Shown piece by piece: positions 1 through 6,771 of a stretch of DNA of 13,529 bases. This DNA is from an uncultured Clostridia bacterium (GTDB lineage: Bacteria > Bacillota_A > Clostridia > TANB77 > CAG-508). Position 1 is the first letter of the stretch. Every line of letters begins with the position of its first letter. The translations under genes were made by a program, and so were the position numbers. The stretch is taken from positions 1 to 13,529 of the forward strand of contig CANRFI010000028.1 of NCBI GenBank assembly GCA_947629855.1, read 5' to 3'. A model generated the notes under the pieces. It was given only the letters and a program-made list of their open reading frames with translations. It searched no databases and was not told the DNA's origin.

Positions 1-15
1 TCTTGAAGGTATTGA

Positions 16-120
16 AATATCAATAATATTACAAATATTATAAATATTCATAATATTAAAGGTTATAGTCCATGTGGAAGTGGGAAAAAATATAAGAACT
101 GTTGTGGAAAAAATCAGTAA
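16..120 (+). pseudogene. SEC-C zinc-tail remnant
   Basis: The open stretch ends in GYSPCGSGKKYKNCCGKNQ and a TAA stop. This is the SEC-C motif found at the C-terminus of SecA and of many small metal-binding proteins. The family motif is CPCGSGKKYKxCC/H; here the first cysteine is replaced by Ser, so the zinc ligand set is incomplete. In this frame TGA stops lie just upstream (4-6 and 13-15), there is no start codon or ribosome binding site, and residues before the motif are low-complexity Asn/Ile. It looks like the surviving 3' end of a decayed gene rather than a functional protein. I am sure of the motif, but not of the parent gene. Confidence 0.6.
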
Positions 121-174
121 TATCAATAATTTTAGAAATTATTAAAGTAAATATAAATATGAAAACACACTAAA

Positions 175-206
175 TTGTAAACATTTTGTTTTCAAAATGT
201 TTACAA
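175..206. repeat. Perfect 14-bp hairpin with TTTT loop
   Basis: Arms TTGTAAACATTTTG (175-188) and CAAAATGTTTACAA (193-206) are perfect inverted repeats around TTTT. No T-run follows on the plus strand, so it is a poor plus-strand terminator. It may be a protein-binding palindrome: the TGTTTACA half recurs near 328-335. Function unknown. Confidence 0.7.
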
Positions 207-274
207 ACAAAAAATAAAAATCTCTGAAATACCTTAAAATAAAGAGTTATAAATTTGCAAACAAAGTGAAAATG

Positions 275-316
275 AAAAATAAAAATGTTAACATTCGTGT
301 TAGCATTTTTATTTTT
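275..316. terminator. Bidirectional-type intrinsic terminator, TTCG loop
   Basis: Two 19-base arms (275-293 and 298-316) pair fully, with a single G.U, around a TTCG tetraloop. The arms begin with an A-run and end with a T-run, so the element could terminate transcription from either side. No intact gene lies immediately upstream; it probably belonged to one of the decayed genes. Confidence 0.75.
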
Positions 317-362
317 GAGAGAGATAATGTTTACATTCAAAAAAGGAAATGAGTAATTAAAA

Positions 363-557
363 ATGTCGAATGTAACAATTCAAAAGAGAGAAAAATACTA
401 TCAATACAAGTTTGAGATTGCAAAAGTTGATGGTAAAAGAAAAACTGCAAACAAATCAGGATTAAAAACAATAGCTGATGCAGAAAGAGAGGGGATAAAT
501 CAAGCAGGTAGTACAAAACAAAGACATATAACATATGTATTCGATGAATACAACTGA
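363..557 (+). pseudogene. Tyrosine integrase N-terminal fragment
   Basis: The 64-residue reading starts MSNVTIQKREKYYQYKFEIA and continues GKRKTANKSGLKT. This resembles the N-terminal arm-type DNA-binding domain of phage and Tn916-type tyrosine integrases, which normally precedes a core-binding and a catalytic domain of about 300 residues. After about residue 50 the similarity ends and the frame stops, so the whole catalytic part is missing. It is best read as the relic of an integrative element, consistent with the other gene scraps around it. A short regulatory use of the domain cannot be excluded. No good ribosome binding site precedes the ATG at the usual distance. Confidence 0.65.
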
Positions 558-574
558 AAAATTTGTCTAAAATT

Positions 575-603
575 AAGACAAATAGGAAAAAGTATGATAT
601 AAT
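575..603 (+). promoter_or_regulatory. Sigma-A-type promoter
   Basis: TATAAT at 598-603 is preceded, 17 bases upstream, by AAGACA (four of six matches to TTGACA). It sits 27 bases before the ATG of the HAD fragment, which also has a good GGAGG at 618-622. An inverted repeat TTGTCT/AGACAA (563-580) overlaps the -35 box and could be an operator. Confidence 0.5.
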
Positions 604-629
604 ATCTCAAACAATATGGAGGTTTATTA

Positions 630-785
630 ATGAAAATTGGAATAGATTTAGATGGAGTTGTATTTGATTCCGAAAAAGAATTTAGAGTTTATTCGGAGTT
701 ATATGATATGTTAGACTTAAAACGAAATAGTAAAGTAGATAATAAAGAACTAAAATTTCAAGATAGATTTAGTAGAAGAAGATAA
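630..785 (+). pseudogene. HAD-superfamily hydrolase N-terminal fragment
   Basis: The reading frame begins MKIGIDLDGVVFDSEKEFRV, which contains the HAD motif I (DxDGV, residues 6-10) with the nucleophile Asp and the acid/base Asp. Intact HAD phosphatases of this type have about 200 residues or more with motifs II-IV; this one stops after 51 residues (ending RFSRRR), so only the first motif is left. It has a good promoter and a GGAGG ribosome binding site, so expression signals survive, but the product cannot be an active phosphatase. The frame then runs, in another phase, directly into a TPR-like sequence, which marks a deletion/fusion junction near 750-785. Confidence 0.7.
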
Positions 786-1227
786 TAAAGAAAACGAAGA
801 AACAACTGTACCTAATTATGAAGAAGCAATAAATAAATATAAAAATGAAATTGAAAAAAGTCCAGAAAAATCTTTAAATAAAAGAAATTTATTGGCATTT
901 ACATACTTTAGAGCAAATAGAATAAATGAAGCAAGAAATGAATTATTATCAATAATTAAGCAATGTGGTAGCTATCTAGCATATAGGCAGTTAATACACC
1001 TAGAAAAAGAAGAAGGAAACTTAGATGATGCTAAATTATGGGCTTATGAAGCAACAGAGAATTTTCCAAACAATATTACTATTAGAGAACAACTCATATC
1101 AATAGCAAGAGAAGAAAATGATACTCAAGAAATAATCAAATTATTAAAGGAAATTATAGAAATAAATCCAGATAATGAAAAGATAAAAGCGGGATTAAAA
1201 AAAGTTTATGAAGAAAACGAAAAATAA
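754..1227 (+). pseudogene. TPR-repeat protein C-terminal fragment
   Basis: After a TAA at 751-753 an open frame runs to 1227. It encodes an acidic linker followed by tetratricopeptide-like helices: YEEAINKYKNEIEKSPEKS, ALTYFRANRINEARNELLS-like, GNLDDAKLWAYEATENFPNN and IIKLLKEIIEINPDNEKI each follow the TPR spacing of about 34 residues. There is no ATG and no ribosome binding site; a TTG at 892 is in frame but lies inside a repeat. It overlaps the end of the HAD fragment in another phase. I infer the 3' half of a TPR gene that was joined to a broken HAD gene. TPR units mediate protein contacts; no specific role can be given. Confidence 0.6.
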
Positions 1228-1255
1228 CTATAATATATATAGTTATTTTTTGTTA
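1220..1255 (+). terminator. Intrinsic terminator after the TPR fragment
   Basis: Perfect 11-base arms AAAAATAACTA (1220-1230) and TAGTTATTTTT (1240-1250) around a 9-base AT loop, ending in a T-run. It overlaps the TPR stop codon. The same arm sequence is used in the rho terminator at 8276-8318. Confidence 0.8.
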
Positions 1256-1260
1256 TTTTC

Positions 1261-1289
1261 TTGCAAATTATGTAAATTTATAGTATAAT
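1261..1289 (+). promoter_or_regulatory. Sigma-A-type promoter
   Basis: TTGCAA (1261-1266), 17-base spacer, TATAAT (1284-1289). It lies 97 bases before the ATG of the 148-aa gene and directly behind the preceding terminator, so the gene is probably transcribed on its own with a leader of about 90 bases. Confidence 0.7.
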
Positions 1290-1386
1290 TATACCATAAT
1301 GGAATATTTCAAAGTAGATATTTACTGGAAATACCAAGTATAATTTTATAGTATGACAAAATATTCACAATGAAAGGAGAAACACA

Positions 1387-1833
1387 ATGAAATTTTGGGC
1401 AAAGGTTAGGTTTACCAGCGAAAAAAATGCTGAATATTTAATTCGGTCTTTTTTCAAAGAATTTAATCCTGAGAGCAGTATTTTAATTCGAGGCAAAGAA
1501 GCAAAGGTTGAGATCATTTTTGACAAGCCTCCAATGGAAATCATCCAAGCGATAACAGAATGCAATTTACTTGAGTTTCGTTATGGAAAAACATTGAGAG
1601 AGTATAACGAAGATGAAATTACAAGTACTCAGTTTGAGAAACACAAAGAACTTTCTAACGATGAAACACAAGTAGTTACTTCTAGACAAGAACAGATGTC
1701 AGCAGAAGAAGGAGTTTGTGAGCAATCAGTAAAGCCTGAATCTAACATTGCTTCAACTAAAAATCTTAAAACTATTGAAAAAGAGATTGCTCCGCATTTA
1801 TCAATGATTTTTAGCAAATTACGCCCCAACTAA
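1387..1833 (+). CDS. Hypothetical protein, 148 aa, less A-rich composition
   Basis: I do not recognise this gene. The ATG is preceded by AAAGGAG (1374-1380). The first 65 residues predict beta-alpha-beta-beta-alpha order: FWAKVRFTS, SEKNAEYLIRSFFKEF, SSILIRGK, AKVEIIFD, PPMEIIQAITECNLL. That order resembles small ferredoxin-like or Pcc1-like folds, but this is only a secondary-structure impression. Residues 75-125 are polar and probably disordered, and the end (IEKEIAPHLSMIFSKLRPN) is helical. Codon use is less A-rich than in prfB or rho (more CCT, GAG, CTT and ATC), which suggests transfer or a different expression class. It contains an in-frame CGG codon (1444-1446) that must be read as a normal triplet, unlike those in prfB and yabP. 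It has its own promoter and terminator, so it is a single-gene unit. Confidence 0.7.
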   Translation: MKFWAKVRFTSEKNAEYLIRSFFKEFNPESSILIRGKEAKVEIIFDKPPMEIIQAITECNLLEFRYGKTLREYNEDEITSTQFEKHKELSNDETQVVTSRQEQMSAEEGVCEQSVKPESNIASTKNLKTIEKEIAPHLSMIFSKLRPN

Positions 1834-1867
1834 AAAGTAAAATTGTATCTTGGTGTTATTCCAAAAT

Positions 1868-1885
1868 CTCTAGATATATCTAGAG
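1868..1885. repeat. 18-bp perfect palindrome
   Basis: CTCTAGATATATCTAGAG is perfectly self-complementary. It lies between the 148-aa gene and its terminator. It could be a binding site or the first of two tandem stem-loops; no function can be assigned. Confidence 0.6.
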
Positions 1886-1897
1886 GTAATTTTCAAA

Positions 1898-1930
1898 AAC
1901 AAAAGGGGATACAAACTCCCCTTTTGTTAT
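1898..1930 (+). terminator. Intrinsic terminator, GGGG/CCCC stem
   Basis: Perfect 12-base arms (1898-1909 and 1917-1928, AACAAAAGGGGA/TCCCCTTTTGTT) with a 7-base loop. The T-rich 3' arm supplies the terminator tract. It closes the 148-aa gene. Confidence 0.8.
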
Positions 1931-1961
1931 AATAATAAAATGAATAAAGGAAAAAAAGAGT

Positions 1962-3317
1962 ATGAATAAATATAGTGAATTATGTGAAATTGAAAAACTA
2001 ATAAAAAAAGGTTTCGACTTAGAGTTGATATCTTTTGAATTAGATATTCCGTTAAAAGAGATACAACAATTGTATAAAATAATGAAAAGTCAAGAAAAGG
2101 CGACAAATAGCGAAAAAAATAATCATGGAAAAAAAGTCAATAATAAAGAATTAACAAATAAAAAAATAGAACAAATGAGAGAAAGATATCAACAATTATT
2201 TTTGGAAAATAATAAAAGAGATAATATTGCACAAATAGAAGTATCTGAAGAAGAAACCAAACGAATAAATTTGTGTATTAGTACTATTGAAGAAAAACTA
2301 GAAGAAATGAAAACACTTTCGAAGAGAGAAAGAAGAAAAGTTGTTAATGAAATAATTTCAAAAATGAAAGAGATAAAAAATTATCCTCTTACTATTGAGC
2401 AAGCAGAAAAATTAAATTTTTTGTTGAGATCAGAAGAATTAAAAAGACTAAGTTTAGATTCACTAGATAAGATAGATATTATCATAGGCAAGTATAGAAA
2501 AATAATAGTTCAAAAATTTACAGAAGCACTTGATATTGCACAATACCAAACAGAAGATATTGAAGAGTTAAATCGTTTAGGAAGAAAAATAACATTAGAA
2601 ATGCAAAAAGAAAAATTAATATCAGTAAATGTAGTACAAAGTAAAATTAATACAAAAATCTCAAAAATTTTGCAAAAACAAGCAATTGAAAGAATAAAAA
2701 ATAATATATCTGAAAATATATTAGGAATAATAGAAGATTTAGTAAATGGAACATTAGATATCGAAAAAGCTCATACAATTATTGAAGAAGAAGCAGAAAA
2801 AAAATCAGAAAAAAATCCAAAAAATAAATTTTCTTTAACTAAAGAACACGAGGAAAGACAAATCTTGATGAAAATTAATATGACAATAAGAGATAAAGCT
2901 GATAAATTTCAAATTGTAGATCCGGAAATAACAATATTGCAACTTCAAGAATTAACTCAAGATCCTATTAATCAAGTAATAAGAACGGTAGTAGAAAATT
3001 TAGTATCTAGAAAAAAATTTGAAGAAGCAAAAGAAGTTTGCAATAAATATTTAAGTAAAAACAAAAAAGGTTCTTTTGCAATTGAAATGAAAGATTTAAG
3101 ACTAAGGATAAGAAATGCTCAAATTGGTGATACAGTTCTAAAAATTATAAATAACCATACATCAGAAGAAGAACAACAATATATTGAATCAATAGAAGAA
3201 GAAATAGAAAATGGAAGTATAAAATTAGGAGCAATATCTTTAGGAAAAAGCCAAGATGGAATGAGAAATATTAGATTATCTGATATTTGGCCAGCTAAAA
3301 ATCAAAAAGAAAAATAA
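1962..3317 (+). CDS. Hypothetical helical/coiled-coil protein, 451 aa
   Basis: I do not recognise this protein. It is almost wholly helical and rich in Lys, Glu and Ile, with no signal peptide or membrane segment, so it should be cytoplasmic. Residues about 8-42 (IEKLIKKGFDLELISFELDI, then PLKEIQQLY) look like a small helix-turn-helix of the sigma/resolvase type. Residues about 45-320 are long charged helices with heptad-like spacing. Residues about 340-420 (KFEEAKEVCNKYLSKNKKGS) look like a TPR-type helical pair. The end, SLGKSQDGMRNIRLSDIWPA, is the least repetitive part and may be conserved. The ATG at 1962 follows AAAGG and AAGAG. It is transcribed towards prfB, but that gene has its own promoter. 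A DNA-binding regulator with an oligomerising body is possible but unproven. Confidence 0.75.
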   Translation: MNKYSELCEIEKLIKKGFDLELISFELDIPLKEIQQLYKIMKSQEKATNSEKNNHGKKVNNKELTNKKIEQMRERYQQLFLENNKRDNIAQIEVSEEETKRINLCISTIEEKLEEMKTLSKRERRKVVNEIISKMKEIKNYPLTIEQAEKLNFLLRSEELKRLSLDSLDKIDIIIGKYRKIIVQKFTEALDIAQYQTEDIEELNRLGRKITLEMQKEKLISVNVVQSKINTKISKILQKQAIERIKNNISENILGIIEDLVNGTLDIEKAHTIIEEEAEKKSEKNPKNKFSLTKEHEERQILMKINMTIRDKADKFQIVDPEITILQLQELTQDPINQVIRTVVENLVSRKKFEEAKEVCNKYLSKNKKGSFAIEMKDLRLRIRNAQIGDTVLKIINNHTSEEEQQYIESIEEEIENGSIKLGAISLGKSQDGMRNIRLSDIWPAKNQKEK

Positions 3318-3326
3318 TATATGTTC

Positions 3327-3355
3327 TTGCTTATTTTTAATATGTAGGATATAAT
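3327..3355 (+). promoter_or_regulatory. prfB promoter
   Basis: TTGCTT (3327-3332), 17-base spacer, TATAAT (3350-3355), 39 bases before the prfB ATG. Confidence 0.7.
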
Positions 3356-3394
3356 TATAAATGATAATTGGTTTTGAAATAAAGGAGTGATAAA

Positions 3395-4497
3395 ATGCTA
3401 GAGCTAGAAGAAAATTCAAGGCAATTACAACAATTAAAAGAAAAAATAGAGAAATTAGGTGAATCTCTTTGACATAAACAGGCTAGAAAAAGAACAAAAA
3501 GAATTAGAAAATAAAACAACAGAGAGTGGATTTTGGAATGACAATAAAAATTCTACTAAAGTATTATCACAAATTAAATCAATAAAAGCAAAAACTTCAA
3601 AATATAATCAAATAAGCAATGAAATAACAAATTTACAAGAATTAACAGAATTAGTTGAATTAGAAAATGACATAGAGATGGCAAAGGAAATAATTAAAAA
3701 TACTACTAAATTACAAAAAGAAATAGAAAAATTTGAAATTACAACTTATTTATCCGGGAAATATGATATAAATAATGCAATTGTAACAATTCATCCAGGT
3801 GCGGGTGGAACAGAATCACAAGATTGGGCAGAAATGTTATATAGAATGTATACAAGATGGGCAACCAAAAACAATTATCAGGTAAAAGAACTTGATTATT
3901 TAGAAGGAGAAGAGGCAGGACTAAAAAGTGTCACTTTTGAAATAATAGGAGATAACACCTATGGATATATGAAATCCGAAATCGGCGTACATAGATTAGT
4001 TAGAATTTCTCCATTTGATAGTGGAGGAAGAAGACATACATCTTTTGCATCAGTTGAAGTTTTACCAGAGATTACAGATGATATTGAAATTGAAATCAAT
4101 CCAGATGATCTAAGAATAGACACATATCGTGCATCTCGGTGCAGGAGGACAACATATTAATAAAACATCTTCTGCAATTAGAATTACTCATATTCCTACT
4201 AATATAGTTGTTGCCTGTCAGTCAGAACGTTCTCAAATTCAAAATAGAGAAACAGCAATGAAAATGTTAAAATCAAAATTATTTGACTTAAAAGAAAAAG
4301 AAAAAAAAGAAAAGATAGAAGATTTAAAAGGTGTACAAAAAGACATTGCGTGGGGAAGCCAAATTCGTTCTTATGTATTTTGTCCTTATACTATGGTAAA
4401 AGATCATAGAACAAATTATGAAGTTGGAAATGTTCAAGCTGTTATGGATGGACAAATAGATGACTTTATTGAAAGCTACTTAAAGATGAACTTATAG
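3395..4497 (+). CDS. prfB: Peptide chain release factor 2, two +1 frameshifts
   Basis: RF2 recognises UGA and UAA in the ribosomal A site and triggers peptide release through its GGQ loop. The ATG at 3395 follows AAAGGAG. Translation reads 25 codons to CTT-TGA (3467-3472), where the classic RF2 +1 shift is needed. It then continues in the next phase through [19 protein letters not shown], the domain-1 helices and [15 protein letters not shown] to DTYRAS. There a second +1 shift, at an in-frame CGG (4137-4139), is needed to reach [20 protein letters not shown], which carries the catalytic GGQ. Without it the protein ends 7 codons later at TAA 4158-4160, before GGQ. With both shifts the product is 366 residues, normal for RF2, ending [13 protein letters not shown]. 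The family assignment is certain. Whether the second shift is programmed, a lesion or a sequence error is open. Confidence 0.93.
3467..3473 (+). promoter_or_regulatory. RF2 programmed +1 frameshift site (CTT TGA C)
   Basis: The in-frame UGA is preceded by CTT and followed by C, the standard RF2 autoregulatory site. An AGGTGA Shine-Dalgarno-like stimulator lies 4 bases upstream. When RF2 is scarce, tRNA-Leu slips from CUU to UUU and translation continues in the +1 frame. Confidence 0.95.
4137..4139 (+). other. CGG +1 frameshift point in prfB
   Basis: The conserved RF2 sequence YRAS-GAGGQ is encoded as TCT-C-GGT-GCA. One extra C creates an in-frame CGG. Skipping it, or reading CGGT as one Gly quadruplet, restores the GGQ domain. 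No Shine-Dalgarno-like stimulator is visible upstream, and TCT to CTC re-pairing would be poor, so a simple P-site slip like that at the UGA is not obvious. Confidence 0.85.
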
Positions 4498-4521
4498 TTT
4501 AATAGTTCATATAATAAATAA

Positions 4522-4545
4522 GGAATATTAAAATTTTAATGTTCC
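4522..4545 (+). terminator. AT-rich hairpin after prfB, possible terminator
   Basis: GGAATATTAAAA pairs with TTTTAATGTTCC (one G.U) in the gap between prfB and the aspartokinase gene. There is no clear T-run after it, so readthrough into the next gene is plausible. Confidence 0.35.
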
Positions 4546-4575
4546 CATTAGATTTTATAAAGGTACGTGAATAAA

Positions 4576-5538
4576 ATGGACACAATAGTTTTAAAATTTG
4601 GAGGTAGTTCTGTTGCAGATAACGAAAAATTAAAATTAGTAGCAAATAAAATTATACAAATGAAAGAAAAGAACTATAATATAGTAGTTGTTGTTTCCGC
4701 ACAAGGGAAAACTACAGATCATTTAATTTTAGAGGCAAAAGAATTATCAGAAACAATTGAAGATAGAGAAATGGATGTATTACTTAGTAGTGGTGAACAA
4801 ATATCAAGTGCAAAATTAAGCATTTTATTAAATAAGTTAGGTTATGAAGCAATATCTTTAACTGGTTGGCAAGCAGGTATTTATACAAATAATACAAATC
4901 AAAATGCAATAATAAAGCAAATTGATTTAACAAGAATAAATAAAGAATTGAAAAATGGTAAAATTGTAATTATTGCTGGATTTCAAGGTATAAATGAGAA
5001 TATGGATATAACAACATTAGGTAGAGGTGGTTCTGATACAACAGCTGTTGCAGTAGCTGCAGCACTTCACGCAAAAGACTGTTATATTTATTCTGATGTA
5101 GATGGTGTTTATACAGCTGATCCAAATAAATTTGAAAATAGCCATAAATTATCTAATCTTTCTTATGAAGAAATGCATGAAATTTCAAGTGAGGGAGCAA
5201 AAGTACTTCACAATCGTTCTGTAGAAATAGGAGAAAAGTTCAATATTCCAATTATTACAAAGTCAACATTTAATGATAAACCAGGAACTGTGATATCTGA
5301 TACTATTGAGGAAAATACAGTAAAAAGCATTGTAAAAAAAGAAACTTCTAGAGTTTCTATTATAGGAAATGGTATTATTCGAAACTTTAACAATATATAT
5401 AAAGTATTAAATATTATCGAACAAGAAAAACTAGAAATGTTAGATTTTTCAGTAACAGAATCAAAAATTACAATTACTTTTAAAAATACAGTGGCTGATG
5501 AATTAATAGGTAAAATTCAAAAAACTCTTTTAAATTAA
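4576..5538 (+). CDS. Aspartate kinase, short form with one ACT-like domain
   Basis: Phosphorylates aspartate to aspartyl-phosphate, the first step towards lysine, threonine, methionine and diaminopimelate. The kinase domain (about residues 1-230) shows KFGGSSVAD near the N-terminus, VVVVVSAQGKTTDHLI, SGEQISSAKLS, TLGRGGSDTTAVAVAAAL and YSDVDGVYTADP, the usual substrate and ATP-binding motifs of the amino-acid kinase fold, and EGAKVLHNRSVEIG. The last 65 residues (SRVSIIGNGIIRNFNNIYKV to the end) resemble the C-terminal ACT domain. At 320 residues it is shorter than the usual 400 or more with two ACT domains, so one appears to be missing and feedback control may differ. I chose ATG 4576; a GTG at 4567 is in frame, but AAAGG at 4559-4563 is then too close. 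A strong terminator follows. Confidence 0.9.
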   Translation: MDTIVLKFGGSSVADNEKLKLVANKIIQMKEKNYNIVVVVSAQGKTTDHLILEAKELSETIEDREMDVLLSSGEQISSAKLSILLNKLGYEAISLTGWQAGIYTNNTNQNAIIKQIDLTRINKELKNGKIVIIAGFQGINENMDITTLGRGGSDTTAVAVAAALHAKDCYIYSDVDGVYTADPNKFENSHKLSNLSYEEMHEISSEGAKVLHNRSVEIGEKFNIPIITKSTFNDKPGTVISDTIEENTVKSIVKKETSRVSIIGNGIIRNFNNIYKVLNIIEQEKLEMLDFSVTESKITITFKNTVADELIGKIQKTLLN

Positions 5539-5541
5539 AAT

Positions 5542-5579
5542 AAAACACTTATATTTTATATAAATATAGGTGTTTTTTT
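5542..5579 (+). terminator. Intrinsic terminator after aspartokinase
   Basis: Arms of 15 bases (5542-5556 and 5562-5576, one G.U) with the loop TATAT, followed by a run of T to 5579. Confidence 0.85.
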
Positions 5580-5641
5580 GTTCTAAAAAGACAAACTCTG
5601 AATATATATAATTTAGCAAGAAAATATAGGAGGTACAAGAT

Positions 5642-5939
5642 ATGACAATTGATGAGAGAAAAAATATGACAACAGGAGTTATTCAAAATTTAATTTTAGA
5701 GAATAGAGAAAAACTAAGTATATCTGGTGTATTAGATGTATTAAGTTTTGATGATCAAGTCGTAATTTTAGAAACTGAACTTCGGCTTATTAACAGTGAA
5801 AGGCGAAAATATTAGAATTAACAAGTTAAGTATAGATACTTCTGAAGTAATAGTAGAAGGAAATATATCTTCATTATCTTATAGTGATAAAGAAACAGAA
5901 AAAGTAAAGGGAAGTTTTATAAGTAAAATATTTAAATAA
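5642..5939 (+). CDS. yabP: Sporulation protein YabP, needs a +1 frameshift at CGG
   Basis: YabP is a small protein needed for spore cortex formation in Bacillus; its gene lies beside yabQ and divIC there as here. ATG 5642 follows TAGGAGGT (5628-5635). Residues 1-47 include KLSISGVLDVLSFDDQVVIL and then ETEL. The annotated phase then meets CGG (5783-5785) and would end ten codons later at TAG. Dropping the C of CGG gives GLLTVKGENIRINKLSID, exactly the expected continuation of the family (a hydrophobic beta-rich core with GLL/GFL-xVKG), and runs to TAA 5937-5939. The joined product is 98 residues, close to the Bacillus protein. The ORF is therefore normal apart from one base. It is transcribed with yabQ, 24 bases downstream. 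Confidence 0.88.
5783..5785 (+). other. CGG +1 frameshift point in yabP
   Basis: The sequence reads GAA-CTT-C-GGC-TTA, where the family requires Glu-Leu-Gly-Leu. The preceding codon, CTT, is the same as at the RF2 UGA site, so CUU to UUC re-pairing is possible here. No Shine-Dalgarno-like stimulator is visible. Confidence 0.85.
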
Positions 5940-5963
5940 CCATAAAAGAAAGGAAAGTAGAGA

Positions 5964-6425
5964 ATGGTTACAAATCAAGCATATTTATTTTTTATTTTTA
6001 TAATAAATGGCATTTTAACTGGATTATTATTTGATTTCTTTAGAATTTCAAGAAAAGTTTTTAAAACAAGCAATTTTGTAACCTATGTAGAAGATATTAT
6101 ATTTTGGATTTTAACAGGTTGTTCAGTATTATACTCTATTTTTGTTTTTAATAATGGTGAATTACGATTATATATGTTTTTAGGAATTATATTGGGTGCA
6201 GTATTTTATATGTTATTTATAAGTTCTTATATTATAAAAATAAATATAAAAATTATTAATATTATTAAAAAAATAGTAAAAGTAATCTTTATGCCAATTA
6301 TGTTTATTATAAATTTAGTACGTCACATTTTTAAAAAACCAATAACTTTTCTTTTTATAAATATGAGAAAAATGCATAATATTATAAAAAAACCTAAAAA
6401 AAATATAAATATTGTAAAAAATTGA
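5964..6425 (+). CDS. yabQ: Spore cortex biosynthesis protein YabQ
   Basis: YabQ is an integral membrane protein needed for cortex formation during sporulation. The 153-residue product has hydrophobic segments at about residues 6-25, 42-62, 68-92 and 103-120, then a basic tail rich in Lys and Asn. The N-terminal pattern NGILTGLLFDFFRISRKVF, a Gly/Asp-containing first helix followed by a basic loop, is typical of the family. AGGAAAG (5951-5957) precedes the ATG. It directly follows yabP and precedes divIC, the same order as in Bacillus. In the mother cell it should lie in the outer forespore membrane (known for the family). No promoter is visible in the 24-base gap, so it is co-transcribed with yabP. 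Confidence 0.85.
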   Translation: MVTNQAYLFFIFIINGILTGLLFDFFRISRKVFKTSNFVTYVEDIIFWILTGCSVLYSIFVFNNGELRLYMFLGIILGAVFYMLFISSYIIKINIKIINIIKKIVKVIFMPIMFIINLVRHIFKKPITFLFINMRKMHNIIKKPKKNINIVKN

Positions 6426-6498
6426 TAATAAAAGAAGGATTTTGAAAAAAAAAGAAGAATATATAATTGTATAATTATATATAATTGGAGAGGTACAG

Positions 6499-6771
6499 AT
6501 GAGAAAACATAAAATTTGGAAAAAGTTGTTTTTTGTAGCAATTGCTATTTATATTATTTTTATTTTTGCAAATCAACAAAAAACTTTAAACCAATATATT
6601 CAAACCAGTAATGAATTAAAAAATCAAATAGAAGAACAAAAAAGTTATAAAGAGGAGCTTGCTAAGCAAAAAGAGGATATTACATCTTTAGACTTTGTAG
6701 AAAAAGCAGCAAGAGAAAAGTTAGATATGTATTATCCAAATGAACGAGTTTATATTGATACGGGAATGTAA
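6499..6771 (+). CDS. divIC: Septum formation initiator, DivIC/FtsB family
   Basis: A bitopic divisome protein that pairs with FtsL and helps activate septal peptidoglycan synthesis. It has a short basic cytoplasmic N-terminus (MRKHKIWKK), one membrane helix at about residues 10-24 (FFVAIAIYIIFIF), a coiled coil at about 26-62 (QKTLNQYIQTSNELKNQIEE and the following KEELAKQKEDI), and the conserved C-terminal motif FVEKAAREKLDMYYPNER. The length of 90 residues fits the family. GGAGAGG (6487-6493) precedes the ATG. It follows yabQ as in Bacillus; a 73-base AT-rich gap with a TTGAAA and TATAAT pair at unusual spacing may hold its own weak promoter. The stop codon lies inside the terminator stem. 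Confidence 0.88.
   Translation: MRKHKIWKKLFFVAIAIYIIFIFANQQKTLNQYIQTSNELKNQIEEQKSYKEELAKQKEDITSLDFVEKAAREKLDMYYPNERVYIDTGM

Noticed and set aside
337..534. Minus-strand frame of 65 residues opposite the integrase relic
   Set aside because: Leu/Phe-rich antisense shadow without a ribosome binding site.
4137..4160. Simple sequencing or assembly error in prfB
   Set aside because: It cannot be excluded from one sequence, but the same event at CGG in yabP makes independent errors less likely; kept as the main alternative.
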